From contig CM071594.1 in assembly GCA_036435485.1 (NCBI GenBank), positions 199,852,216-199,916,215 of the forward strand: a stretch of 64,000 nt of DNA, given 5' to 3'. The DNA comes from Saposhnikovia divaricata. Its lineage: Eukaryota > Streptophyta > Magnoliopsida > Apiales > Apiaceae. The notes beneath the pieces were generated by a model. That model worked only from the letters and a program-made list of their open reading frames with translations. It made no database searches and was not told where the DNA came from. Both the position numbers and the translations under genes were made by a program. The first letter of the stretch is position 1; each line of letters starts with the position of its first letter. Shown here one piece after another: positions 20,151 through 32,910 of the stretch.

Positions 20151-21683
20151 TGTTGGGTTCCGAGGCATAAAATGCAGCGGAATAATGTAAATAAAACAAA
20201 AATTTCGAAACCCAAACCAGGATCCATGTATAATTATGGACAAATTATGGAGAAACGAATCATACCTTTAAAACGTTACTTTCACGAACTCAACGAAGAT
20301 CCTAGCTTGTAATCACCACACACAATCTTCACGTCAAGATCTATGTCTCTAAGGTAATCCACACGAATGTCCGACCGTCAAACGATCCGAGGAGCCAGGT
20401 AGTAGCCCGCGAAGAACAGCCTCTCTCTCTCTAGCCTCTCAAAGAGCTGCTAGGGTTTTTAATAAAACGAATTTATGAAATCCCCTAACCCTAAAGTAAT
20501 ACATCATCATGTATTTATATGAGAGATAGTGGGCTAAAATCAAAAAACCGAATTGGGCTTCCTTAAACCCAATTCTAATTTTATTTTGATTTTATTATTG
20601 GATTTCCTTAAACCCAATTCTGTTCTTACTTTATTAAATTCGAATTTACTTAGATAATTAATTAGGACCAGTCCAATTAATTAAATAGCCAATTCTTTAT
20701 TTAATAATGATTTAATTTAAATTCTTAATTTAAATTAAAACTCCTTTTAAGACATTCTAAGTGTGTGACCCTATAGGTTATTATTACGTTGGCAACGATT
20801 TTAAAGTCTCAATTAAAATCGTAAACAAAGAGCAGTATCTAGTAATACATCATTGCTACCCAAGTAATAATAATTTAAATGGTGATCCATATTAAACCTT
20901 TCGTGATTAATGTTTCCGTGTAATATAATCCCTTTAACCATATATTATAGATTAAACTCGAGGCATGTATTTAGTCATCCTCTTCAACATTTAATCCGAG
21001 TTTACTTGATCCATGAGTAGACTATTAAAACAAATCATTATTTGAGCACGGCCATGCATTTTATAGTCTCACTCAATCAAGAGGCCAATAATATCTCTCC
21101 TAATTCTAGGAGGGTTAAATCCTTTATCTATCATTCATATTTCTCATACGACTCATGATATACCCGATGTCCACTTTTATCATCACCCGATCAAAGGTAA
21201 CTTTTAATGTAGTCAAAGTATATTAATCCTCGTATAGAAATATAATGGTCTCAAGTCAAAGGATCATTACACCATTATCACGGTGAGTCTTTCTTATGAC
21301 TTTATTAAACATGAAGAATCTCACTGTGGGTCTGTCCAGTACCATGTACTCCTACATGTACCTATGTATTGACTTTAGTATCTCCATACTTATAACAAAT
21401 GAGATGTGGTTATCCGTCAAACAACATACTAGTCTATTATTATTGTCCTATAATAATAATACTCGACTAGGGACCTTTTAAGAATATGATATATTATATG
21501 ATCTCAAGTTCAAGTCATGTACTTAAACTATATAATGTGTATCATGATTCTAAGGACATTTATTATGCTAACAAATATATCGCAGTAATTAAAGTCATAA
21601 TAAATACGTTTATTGAATGATCAAGTGACAGAAAGGTTTATTCAAAGAAACAACGTATTGCCTCTAGGGCACCTACACTAACA
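20151..21683 (-). mobile_element. Solo Copia-type LTR (1533 bp)
   Basis: Bounded by TGTTGGGTTCC...CACTAACA on the plus strand. On the minus strand it begins TGTTAGTGTAGGTGCCCTAG, a start familiar from plant Copia LTRs. The 5-bp duplication ACGTG abuts both ends and no internal domain is present, so it formed by recombination between the two LTRs of a former full element. It sits inside the locus holding the duplicated exon-like segments. Confidence 0.92.
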
Positions 21684-21688
21684 ACGTG
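21684..21688. repeat. Target-site duplication ACGTG (right)
   Basis: Partner of 20146-20150. Confidence 0.9.
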
Positions 21689-21729
21689 TAATAGCTAAAG
21701 TGATGAAACAAGGTCTACGAGGTCTAAAT

Positions 21730-22062
21730 TTAAGAATTTTGGAACTGTTCCCACCCTGGAAAAATATCTCTTAAGGTACAGTTTCTCATAGAAGGAGAAC
21801 AAGAGTCTACTTTCTCTAAGGGAGGTACCTCCAAAGAGTTTACTTTATTTACATAATTGACAGGAGTTACCGGCGAAGGCTTGATGAGTAGCTTGTATGG
21901 TGTGACAACTATCTCCGGTAGAACTCCCGCTTTCTCGTAAGTCTCGAGCACCTGGTGAAAGGTCGTTTGATCAACAACCTCCCTGCCCATGAAAGTGGAA
22001 CTCGTCAGGTTATACAAACGCCAGGGAGGAACTACACAGATACATACAAATGCAGCTGCTGA
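21730..22062 (-). CDS. Exon-like open frame of an unidentified gene
   Basis: On the minus strand a GTTTCAG acceptor-like site near 22063 opens a frame of about 110 codons that includes VVPPWRLYNLTSSTFMGREV and TPYKLLIKPSPVTPV, ending in a stop at 21730. There is no in-frame ATG at the start, which suits an internal or last exon. It lies between the two duplicated exon-like segments on the same strand and may belong to the same gene or gene pair. No family recognised. Confidence 0.35.
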   Translation of the reverse strand, partial: SAAAFVCICVVPPWRLYNLTSSTFMGREVVDQTTFHQVLETYEKAGVLPEIVVTPYKLLIKPSPVTPVNYVNKVNSLEVPPLEKVDSCSPSMRNCTLRDIFPGWEQFQNS

Positions 22063-22151
22063 AACATTTAAAACATTTAAACAGTATCAAAAAATACTGA
22101 AAATATCCTTTTTATCCGGTCTCTTAAAAAGGCTTTCCATTTTTTTATTCG

Positions 22152-22876
22152 CAATAGTTCAAACTTCCACAATCACCCAACCTTAGTTTGAATATGGGAT
22201 GAATAAAAAGGTTTGAATTCAAATATCACAATCAATAGATTTTTTATCATTCAACGGCCAATGTTATAACTCATTCATCATTCTATGTCAGGTTTAGCGA
22301 AGAAGCCATTGATAGATGGCATGATCTCGGGAGACTTGTTTATGACATACTTTCTAAGGGAATGTTGCGAGTACTTCTCCCCTTCAGTAAAGTTATCCAG
22401 AATTCCTGCAGCCCGGTTTTCCTTGTTCACCCTTATTCTTTATAAAAGAAAAAAAACAATGTGTATCAGTATCACCAAAATATTACCACTTTCACAATCT
22501 AACTTACAGAACAATAATGTAAAACCTTAGGTTCAAAGGACAAGAAATATGTAAAAGCTAGTTTCTTTTAGTATCTAGACTTTTAATTATTGAAAGCTGT
22601 ATATATACAAGAGTAAAGTAGTGTAGCACAGTGTGTTAGGTAATTCTGTCTGAAATTAAATTGTTCTTGGCAAATGCGGTGCATTAAAACAAATTAGGAC
22701 TAAATTAAATAAAAAATCAAGATTACTCAAATTGAGAATTAAGGGATAGTCTTCCTCTTCGGTTATTCAGTAATTCAGTAACCAGCTAATTCGTTAGAAA
22801 TGCATTTTAGAGTCTGCAATAGTAAAAGTTGAGAGATGAATATCTACCACGTGCATAGTCATTTTTATAGGGTATC
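22152..22876. repeat. Segmental duplication, copy B
   Basis: Collinear with copy A (19284-20112). It ends just left of the truncated Gypsy element. Confidence 0.8.
22278..22431 (-). CDS. Exon-like segment, copy B, gene unidentified
   Basis: 154 nt, same boundaries as copy A. It reads VNKENRAAGILDNFTEGEKY and continues QHSLRKYVINKSPEIMPS to KPDIE and TGA. The frame is open. The conserved frame suggests purifying selection before or after duplication, but two copies cannot prove present function. Confidence 0.45.
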
Positions 22877-23018
22877 AGTTTGACTCGAAAAATTCATAAG
22901 TTTTGTCTTTCACGAACCAAAATATAAAAGGCTAAGATGTTCTTTAGCCAAGAAATCCAAGGGAAAGAAAAATATCTGACTCATTGGTGTGTACAAGTAT
23001 CCAAAAACAATGCACTAT

Positions 23019-24928
23019 TTATTTAGGGATCGCTATGAGGGCCCAAGAATCCCCTTCAGATTGGGGAGGAAACTCCAATATAAAATCTGCTAAGGCCTGT
23101 CCTTTCAAAGCACCTCGAGGCTTGTACTCAATGTCAAATTGTCCTAGCTCCACTGTCCACTTTAAAAGTCTCCCCGAGGCCTCAGGCTTATGCATCACCT
23201 GCCTTAAAGGATAAGCTGTGCGAATCTCAATTTTATGAGCCTGAAAGTATGGCCTCAATTTCTGCGAGGCTAGCACCAAGGCATAGGCGAGCTTCTCCAT
23301 GTTGGTTAATGAGTCTCATCTTCTAACATCCTTTTACTGACATAATAGACAGGGTATTGAACCTTTTCCTCTTCGCGAATTTGCACCGCGCTGACAGCAT
23401 GTTCTGACACAACTAGATATAAAATGAGAGTCTCCCCTTCCTTAGGCTTAGAAAGTAGAGGTGGCGAGCCCAAATGTTCTTTAATTTTCTGGAAGGCCTC
23501 CTCGCATTCTGGTGTCTATTCAAATTTCTTTCCCACCTTTTTAATAGCTGTAAAGAACTCATGGTACTTGTCAGATGATTTAGAAACAAACCAATTGAGG
23601 GCTGCTATCCTCCCTATTTGACTTTGAACTTCCTTTACACTCCTTGGCGACCTCATGTCCATTAGGGCCTTTATCTTGGCCGGATTGGCCTCGATACCCC
23701 TGTGGTTGACAATGAACCCTAGAAATTTTCCAGATTTGACCCCAAAGACACACTTTAGGGGGTTGAGTTTCATCCTGTACTTTCTCAAAATATCAAACAT
23801 CTCAGCGAGGTGGGCTATGTGATCCCCAGCTTCCTTAGACTTCACAATCATGTCATCTACATAGACCTCCATTGTCTTCCCAATTTGCTTCAACATCATG
23901 TTAACTAGCCTTTGATATATGGCCCCGAAATAGAGAAGGCCGAAGGGCATCCCTATATAACAATAGAGGCCTCTGTCTGTGATGAACGAGGTGTGTTCCT
24001 GATCGGGGCCATACATTGGTATCTGGTTGTACCCAGAATAAGCATCCATGAAGCTAAGTAGTGCGTGCCCCGCTGTTGCATCCACTAACTGATCAATTCT
24101 TGGCAAAGGGAAGCTATCCTTAGGGCAGTGTTTGTTCAGATCATTGAAGTCCACACATGTTCTCCACTTCCCATTTGGCTTCTTAACTAGAACTGGGTTC
24201 GCGAGCCAATAAAGGTAGAATGATTCCCTAACTAGCCCGACCTCGAGGAGCCTGTCCACCTCTTCTTTGAGAGCCTCGTCTCGCTCTCCACTAATAGGTC
24301 TCATTTTCTGTCTAACCCCCTTTTTACTAGAATCAAGATTAAGCCTGTGGCACATCACATTAGGATCAATTCCTATCATATCTTCATGAGACCATGCGAA
24401 CACATCCAGGTTGGCCTTAAGAAAATCCATGAGCCTTCCTCGGAGGTCAAGGCTAAGCTGCGACCCGACCTTCAACACCTTAGAGGGATCTTTGGCATCA
24501 ACAAGAATAGAGATAGTATCTTTTACAGCTCCGGCTCGCTCCTCATGCTCTGGGATGCGAGGATCTAGGTCGAGGTCAAACTCACGAGTCCGACTGGACT
24601 CTCCCTCCTCCTTATTTGCGAACCCATTATGTGGTGATACGGATGGGATCCTAGGAGTAGGGGTTGCACCAACATGACCATACTCAGTTACAACTGTAGT
24701 CTCTCGAGTGATCCCATTTGGTAGATCCATCAAAGTTGAGGTTTCCTTGCGAACCCACTTCTCTTTTCGGGCTCGCACAGCAGCCTGTTCTGGGTTCTCC
24801 TCTTCGTCACTAACTTCTTCAACTATTCCCTCTTGGAGGACTAACACTGGCTGCGAGGCCTCCATCATAATGGCCCATGGTACTGGTTCCACCTGTATGC
24901 CCAAGTTATCAAAATAATCATCTGGCAA
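23019..24928 (-). pseudogene. Gypsy reverse transcriptase-RNase H, broken
   Basis: RT spans 24928-23516, with KKGVRQKMRPISGERDEAL, WRTCVDFNDLNKHCPKDSFP, SFMDAYSGYNQI and the YVDDMIVKS catalytic box. A TGG-to-TAG change ends the frame at 23516, and the following RNase H is frameshifted, reopening at 23300-23019 (MEKLAYALVLASQKLRPYFQ). A SETFRAMEWISE-like change in the RT thumb (GLLYFGAIYQRLVN for the usual GLKNAGATYQRLVN) shows further decay. Confidence 0.9.
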
Positions 24929-24964
24929 CTCCTCAATAGATATAATGTTGTAATCAGTTGGGAA

Positions 24965-25618
24965 TTACGAGGCTGTCTTGCGAGCCATTTCATCTTCCTC
25001 GCAGTCCATCTTATCCATGATTGGTTTATTCCCCCTTTCTACTGACTTGAGGGCCTTATTATAGCACTCATGGGACTCATGTTGAATTCCTCTTACACAT
25101 CCAACTCCTTGCGGGGTAGGGAACTTCATAGAAAGGTGGTAGATTGAAGTAACTACTCGCATTTCCTTCAGAATAGGCCTTCCCACAATAGCATTATAGG
25201 CTGATGGCTGATCCACTACCATAAAATCAACAACCTGGGTAGTGATGCAGGGCTCGTCCCCTAGAGTGATGGGGAGCCTGATGAGGCCCTTCACACTAAC
25301 TGAAGCTCCAGTGAACCCGTAGATATGTCCTACTATGGGAATAAGGTCTCTGTCCACGTATCCCATCTTCTTATAGACTTCATACATCAAGACATTCACA
25401 GCACTTCTGTTATCCACCAGAACCCTGTAGATATTTTGAGACCCAATGCGAACTCGAACTACCAATGCATCAGAGTGAGGGTGATGAAACCACTTTGCAT
25501 CCTCTTGAGTAAACATGATGTTTGTATCTTCCCCATTAAAAAGTTTTGGAGGCCTCTCCTGCAAATGATGCACATTGGTCAGGGGTCGCTCTTTGGCCTC
25601 GCGAGCATACCTCTCCAT
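24965..25618 (-). pseudogene. Gypsy protease domain
   Basis: Retropepsin-like, with YRVLVDNRSAVNVL. The active-site triad expected as D-[ST/N]-G reads D-N-R, so the enzyme is probably inactive. The motif DQPSAYNAIVGRPIL follows, typical of plant Gypsy proteases. In frame with the RT segment to its left and the gag piece to its right, separated by stops. Confidence 0.85.
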
Positions 25619-25711
25619 TGCCTTGTTACTATCCCCCCCAATATGGGGTCCTCCAATGATTACATGAATACTACCACCCCGCTCTTCTCTTTGTTTGTGG
25701 GGCTCCTCTTT

Positions 25712-25996
25712 CTATCCTGCTGGTGGCACATCATTATACCCGAGGCCTGGCTTAGTCCCTGTTTTGGCATTGTGCTTCTTCACCTCGCGAACTGCCCATT
25801 TTGTCAACTTACCTTCTCGAATCAACTTATCAACTTGCTCCTTAAGTTGCCAGCAGTCTATAGTATCATGCCCTGTTTGCTCATGGAAATCATAATATTT
25901 ACTTTTGTCCCAGGTTCCTTTGCCACCCATGGGTATAGGCTCCCTGAACATTCTTTTATTAGCATTAACAGCATAAATATGATCAACAGAGGCGAC
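25712..25996 (-). pseudogene. Gypsy gag, C-terminal piece
   Basis: Contains KYYDFHEQTGHDTIDC, a plant Gypsy zinc-binding motif whose first Cys is changed to Tyr, and QLKEQVDKLIREGKL. It is separated from the rest of gag by the 5.8 kb solo LTR; the frame matches across the insertion. Confidence 0.85.
25992..25996. repeat. Target-site duplication GCGAC (left)
   Basis: Repeated at 31813-31817. Removing one copy and the insertion restores the gag frame, which confirms the boundaries. Confidence 0.92.
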
Positions 25997-28900
25997 TGTA
26001 ACACCCCAAATCCGGGGTCAGGGATTTGGTCGTCACGCGGAAATCCTCAATAACAAGTCACCTGTTTATCAATATTAAACCATTTGTAGTCACTTACTAA
26101 CAGAAATACAACAATTGAGACCCCAACTACCAAGCATCTTTTGGGTTATAGGGCTAGAAACAAGAACTAAAATCCTTACATTACTCGATTCATTACAGCC
26201 ATTCAATTACATCACATCGTGTATTACAAATCCTATACTACTAGTATAACTTCGATGAGAAGTACACCAGCAACTAGTGCTATCCTGTACAAAGTAATAT
26301 AATTATTACACATCAATATGATTACATATAATTTACTCCAGCTATAGATTTTCTGGATCATATCATCTTCATCAGGGCATACTACCTGCTTCTTCCGAGC
26401 TATGCATATAAGCATCATCCGCCTACCTTTCTCTGAAAGGTTAATATTTAAAACAAACAAGTATGAGCGAAAGAATTGCCCAGCAAGTATTAATAGAGTT
26501 TAACAATATATAATCCAATATACACAGGGGTTTTAAAATCCAACAATACTTAACATCATTTCCGAAACATTTATAACTGCGAAACTTCAATAAGGAAAAT
26601 ATGACGTTGAACGCAACATCCACTGAACAGGTAAGTGTATAACAACTATAGTAATCCTCATATCTTAGCGAAATAGTATACACTACAGTATTGCTAATCT
26701 TTTAGAAAGCTTTTCAAAACACGCAGTTCAATATGCTGCAAAGACAGTTGTTTATCATCGTATACAAACCAAACCATTAGAAGGTTTCCTTTATAGTATT
26801 TCTCAAATCTGAAGGTATATACGTATAAGTATGTCATTTTCATCAAACACCCCACAGATCAACATCATGCACCAGGTATATGTTCTTTAACCACTTGATA
26901 AATCTAAACTCAGAAATAACTGATAGGAAGCGAGTCAAAGCTCTTGAAGCAAAACATTTGAGACTTGACATCAATAACCGATGAACCATCTTCCATTTTT
27001 TGAATAATTGCAAAAGTGCACAAACACGTGCCATTATTGTTAGAATATTCTTGCAGTTCTAGATACTGCATGAATCCATCATCATCTTTCATAATTGAAA
27101 ACAACACTTTCGGCAACTTGACACTTAGGCCCAAGAAACAGTGTTTGAGTATTTTTCCAAAGTGGAGGATGGGACTTAAAGAAAACATAAAAACCTGACA
27201 AGGAATGACGATGATCAGTCGCCACATCCAAGTCCAATAATCCGCGGGTCTTCTCTACCGGTAGAAGGATAGAAACTACATCCGTAACTATCCCCGGGTG
27301 AAAACTACATCCGTAATCACCCTAGATGAAAACTACATCCGTAATCATCCTTCGGCAACACCTGGGCCGGAATAATAATTGATGGACCGCCTGGCTCACG
27401 GCCGCTTACACATCCCGGGAATCGTTCGTCAACGGTTCCCACACCTGCCAGAGTCCCTTTTTCTTTTTCTTTTGAAAACTTGATTTTTGATTGAAAACAG
27501 AGTAATTGAGGTTCGACATCAGTCGACCGATGATTCTTGAAAAATGTGCAAGGAAGTAAAACCAGACCGGGGGCTTTCGAAAATATTTTGAGTTCGAAAG
27601 AGTTCGAGTATAGGTATGCACTTATACTTATATCAACCCCGACACAGGGTTTTGTATTCACATATGGAAAATGGTACGCATAAAGCTTGTAACACAATAG
27701 GGTAATTCCATATATATCAGAGTTCTTGAAAAGTAACTTACCGAGATAGAATCAAAATATAGTATTTTAAATGACTATGAAAGTCCTTAGACATCCTTTG
27801 AATAGTGTTTTATAATCTTCAGAACACTCAAAGTATTTAATAAATATTTGACTGATATGTAACCAATAATAAATATTCAATAATCCCTTTTTAAAAGAAT
27901 ACTCAAAATAATATTCATTTATTAAATAATATTCAAATAATATTTACTATTAATACTGAAATATTTAATAACCTCAAAACATCCAAATACAACCCTTGGA
28001 ATGTTTCTAATCAAAATCAAGACACAATCTCTCCGGCAGTCTCCAAACTTTAGCCACTTTATCAAATAACTACTACTGACTCTCGGTCAGTAAGAAATAA
28101 TTAATAAGCCTGAAAATCCTTTTTCTCTTTCTCCCTTTTTGTTAATGAATATTATAATTAATATTCATCAATTTAAATAATCATTCAAATAGCATATATC
28201 GATATCAATCTAGCTGTTTTAAGTTGAAAATAACCAATTTATAACCATTGGAATATCTTTAATCCGTATTGAAAATAACTATCTCCGATAAATAATATAC
28301 TAGATAGAATCACTCCATTAAATTATTTTATTATTTCTCCGGGACAAAGTGATTTTAATAAAGCGTTTTGAAAACGATATTCATCTAATTAAATAAATTT
28401 AGTTAGGCGAATGAGGTTTATTTAATTAGTGAATGCTTTCAGAAGCATCTGTTAATTAAATAAACACGGGTTTATTGGTGATGTTGCCTTTAGGTTAATT
28501 ATTGCGAAATTCTTTTTAGAAGCTTTGCCCGGGTTTTCGAAAACATTCAATACAGAATAGCCCCGACACGCGGCTAAGTTCTAAAACTCAATACATGCTC
28601 TACCCTCTGAGCCTCTCTTATTCCGATACATAAATACATACCTCATACATATAGTCCACTAACATAGTACAAAAAGTTTATAGATGTATATATATACCGT
28701 ATAAATCAAGATATAGAGCCATAAAAATATCTCTGCCCGTCAACAGTATTATAAGCCATGGGTTTTGGTTATTACACGAGCAGAATTTACTAATGTTGGC
28801 AAAGCCAGGAATACAATGATTTGGAAGGAGAAGTACAAGGTTGGAAAACTCGCGATTACGGATTGAAAACTTATTTAACACAATGCATATATTTAAAATA

Positions 28901-30760
28901 AATATACTCTGAACAATAGAGTATGCATAGTAAACTTGCCTCTGGTCCTTAGCAGAAAATAGAAACCGCGGACATATCCTTCGCACCTCGTCCTAGCAAT
29001 TCCATGGACCTTACCTGACGTCTCGATCTTCCTTTTTTGGATGCACGTCGCTCCAATTTGGTTATGCCCTAATAGTACTGAAATGGTTACGAGTACGTGT
29101 CAGTCCTCCCTCGTATCTCGAGTAGTCCCGACTCAGAGTTACTACTAAGTCACTTAAAGAAAAACTATAGGCGTCTTCCCCATAGTTAACTATTCTAATA
29201 CCACTTAATGCACATAACACATTTATATCCATTTAATAGACTTAAACCAATTTAATATATAATTAATCCTCAAAGCATCATTGATCCTCAATACCATTTT
29301 TAATACTTAACTTAGCACATAACCCTCGAGACAACAATTAATCCTCAATTCAACCACTTAACACATATACACATAATCAGTTAACATCCACTTCATGCCT
29401 CTAGACCACGGAAATTTAATAAATTAAATATAATTAATCACAGGGGATTTTCAGAAAATTTCGGCATGAAGTATTCGTTTATCGGACTATGGGCACAGCC
29501 CCTCAAATACATTACAACCCTGTTTTAGCAAAAATAAGCTGCCTCAACTTGCAGCAACATAAAATAAACGCATAAGAAAGTATCCGCCCTGACATGCGGC
29601 ACATAGCACATAATGATTTATATTACACTACTACTTACGCTACACCAATGATCGTATTTCTCACGTATTTTAATGATACACGTGACAATCAATCATTGAT
29701 GTTCGTAAGCCCTAGGGAACAACCCCTAGCACTAACTATTACTTACGCTATATCGATGATCACACCACTCAAGTATATTAATTATACCCGTGATAGCTAA
29801 TCATGGATATTCGTAAGCCCTAGGGATTAGTCGAAAAGAATTACACAAGTCCTTTAAATATTGACATTTAAAAACTTGTGATCTTCTCATAACCCCTAGC
29901 ACAGTTCTAATTATTATGAAATTCTAACATTTAACATATAGCATCATAACTAGTAAAGCCATCAAATACCACGACTCGACTTATATCACTTAGCACGTAA
30001 ACATTTATTGATGACCATATATTACAAGTCACATAAACCTTAATTATCGACTCGATTAAATCTAATTCTCGCATATAAGACATTTATCAAATACTATGGT
30101 CAAACTCGATTGCTGACTAACTCGATTATCATTTAATCAATTAAGCGTAGCATTTCCATATAACCACTTAATCATTTTATTCATTTAAAACGAATCATAA
30201 TAATCTTTAAATCCACCATCCACTCCGACTATTAAACTCGAATATCAACGAGACCACAATCAATCTCACAATTTCAATTAGCAACTAACAATTTAACAAT
30301 TAACACTTATTAACTCGAACATTTAATCGGACTCACAATTAAACCCAACAATAATCCAAACTATTAATACTCTAATATTCTCCAAAAATCCCAATTTGGA
30401 CTCCCGAAAAATAATAATTAACATTTTCCAAAAACTTGAATCCAACTTCGAAAGTTAAGATTTAACTACAAATTCCCGAAGTCAACTCTAATGGCCTAAC
30501 TTTGACCGGCTATAACTCACTCATTTTTAATCCGATTTACATGATTCAAGAATGCATTCCATGTATTTTCTCGCAAGGATTCTGAATATGCAATCAGTTT
30601 TCAAATCCGACAACAACAAGCCACATAACGAACTGCTTAATCAAAACAGAAAATAACTAATATAACCCATATCGAGAATTACACTAATTAATACGGAAAT
30701 TAACTAAATTAAACGAGAAAATCGTACCATTCATTCGCTTTGGACCTCCGGAAATCTTTC

Positions 30761-30801
<41 letters not shown>

Positions 30802-31812
30802 TCTCTCTCTCTGCGAACAACAACTGCCACCACCGCGCGACAGCCTCCCTCCGGCCGCCCGCGCGGCGGCGCCGCCTCCGGTTCCCTCCTGCGCGCCACC
30901 CACTGTTCGTTCTTCCTCTTCCCGCGTCTACACCACTAACACACCAAGATATACATACACACACGAATTATACACACATATATGTATGTATATATACTCC
31001 AATTAATTCAAGAAATCAAAACCCCCAATTATCTACTCAAATCCCTAATTTTTCTTCCCCCTAACTGTCTTCTCTCTCCCCGCTATCTATCTGTGTGTGG
31101 TGCGTGTGTATTTTGTGTGTATTAGCTGGGTTTTACCCTAATGGGCTCAAGCCTAATAACATTTAAATGCAATACAATTAACACACCAAATTAATTACTA
31201 TATACCTCAAATAATATTTTAAACTAATAACTCTAATTTGTGAAAATAAATTTTTCTAGCATAATTAAATACTAGAATATTTTTAAGGATTTATGGAGAA
31301 AGAACTAGAATTAAATCTAATTTTTCTGAATTGATATGCATTTTATAATTATTAATAATTTATAAAAACAATTCATAAAAATAATAATTGTGGTTCCTAA
31401 ATCTCAATTTACAGGACTTTATAAAATACCACAAATATTATTATATTAGCAAAACCTCGAATTCTCAATTTTATAAATTAATCGAGCAATTTCTAAAATT
31501 CCTCAAATAATTAAAATAATCATTTTCTAAGGATTTTAAAATATCCAACTTATTCAATAATTTAAATTAAAATCTTTACTAAATAAATCCACACTTCAAA
31601 AATTAAACCTTTGCCCCAAATAAACTATTGACTCAAGATACCTACTCGGCCAAAATAATTTTTAAGACTGACCCGACTCCACTGAGTCAAAATTTTTAAA
31701 TAACAATAACAATAAATAAAATAAAAAAAAAATTCCTCCTCATTTTAGGAAAAACATTATTATTATCAAAATAATAATAAAATCATTTCTTGAAAAAATC
31801 CGGATTATTACA
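25997..31812 (-). mobile_element. Very long (5.8 kb) chromovirus-like solo LTR
   Basis: The plus strand starts TGTAACACCCCAAATCCGG and ends CGGATTATTACA. On the minus strand the end ...CCGGATTTGGGGTGTTACA is the familiar terminus of Tekay/Del-type Gypsy LTRs. The 5-bp TSD GCGAC is perfect. No gag/pol, PBS or internal boundary is visible, so it is read as a solo LTR. It is long for the group, so an unrecognised non-autonomous element remains possible. Inside are three ACTACATCCGTAA(T/C) units (27274-27350), an 80-bp near-tandem duplication (29620-29720 / 29740-29830), a CT tract (30764-30812) and a GC-rich block. Confidence 0.75.
30764..30905 (-). promoter_or_regulatory. CT/GA tract and GC-rich block in the long LTR
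   Basis: A run of about 50 bp of CT repeats is followed by about 65 bp of GC-rich, CpG-rich sequence, sharply different from the surrounding AT-rich DNA. On the minus strand it looks like a transcribed leader with GA repeats. The position inside a chromovirus LTR suggests a promoter/leader region; this is inference. The Arg/Glu-rich open frames across it are low-complexity artefacts. Confidence 0.35.
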
Positions 31813-31817
31813 GCGAC
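31813..31817. repeat. Target-site duplication GCGAC (right)
   Basis: Partner of 25992-25996. Confidence 0.92.
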
Positions 31818-32729
31818 CAAGGGAACGAACTTGTCTTCATCCCTTACGGGGCGAACCCAAGAGGGGGATCGTCTTTGGGGATCGCGATCCCTCCTTTTTG
31901 GGCTCGGGCTGCGATCCTGTCCTCTCCTGGGGCTTCGTGAGTCCTTCCTCTTCACACCTTTTCCTTTGATTCTACTACCACCCTCCTTATTACCCTTCCT
32001 TAGTTCTTCCATTGACTTCTCGACCCGCTGAACAGGTTCAGCCAGAGTGCTAGGTGTGGATGCTTGCAACTTTTTCCAGAACTTTGTTCAATCTCTCAAT
32101 CCAGCGATGAGGAAATTTTTTACGGCCTCGTCATTTGTACCCCGCACCCTAGGGACTTCGGCATTAAACCTTTTAAAATAATCTTGTAAGGTCTCTCCTT
32201 CGTTCTGCTTAATATTGGCCAAAGTGGACACAGGGGGCGCGTAGAGCATGGAGGACTGGAACTGCTTGATGAAGATGTCCACAAATTGTTCCCAAGAATC
32301 TATGATGACAAGGGCCCCGAGTTTTGAAAACCATTGCTGGGTGCTTCCCCTTAGCGAAGCCGTAAACCGTTTGCACCTAGCTAACTGTGACACTTGGTAC
32401 ACATCCATTTCATTGTTGAACCGAATAACAAACTCTACTGGATCTGTATCTCCGTTATAAGTCATATCTGAGTGATGGCCTCGAAACATAGCGGGGAGCG
32501 GAGCAGTTCTGATTTTATGGGTGAAGGGCGAAGACGAGCCCATAGTACTAAAGACCCCTTTATCACCATTCATCGCATCCAGGGCCTTCTTCAACTCTTC
32601 TAGCTTATAATCCCCAACCTTGACCTCTTTATCTTCCACTTTCTTCTCTCCGGTACTGCCATGATGAGATTGAGTCTTTTTTGGGATGCTAGACTCTTCC
32701 TGTTCATTCTTGATATCCTTATTCCTATA

Positions 32730-32910
32730 ATTTCGAGGAGATGGGGGTTTGTCATCGCGACGGTGGGACCGCTCACGATGTCGACGGTGAGATGGGGGTC
32801 AGTCATCGCGACGATAGGACCCCTCACGATCTCGAGGAGGAGATGGGGGTTTGTCATGGCGATGATAGGACCGATCACGATCTCGAGGAGGAGATGGGGG
32901 TCGATAGGAG
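32730..32910 (-). repeat. Tandem repeat in gag encoding SPPRDR units
   Basis: A unit of about 50-54 bp (GATGGGGGT(T/C)(T/A)GTCATCGCGA...) occurs three to four times, with substitutions. It encodes PPSPPRDRxxSYRR-type repeats, an SR/RD-rich tail. Confidence 0.8.

Noticed and set aside
30684..31006. Arg/Glu- and Ser/Leu-rich frames across the CT tract
   Set aside because: Low-complexity translations of dinucleotide and GC-rich repeats.
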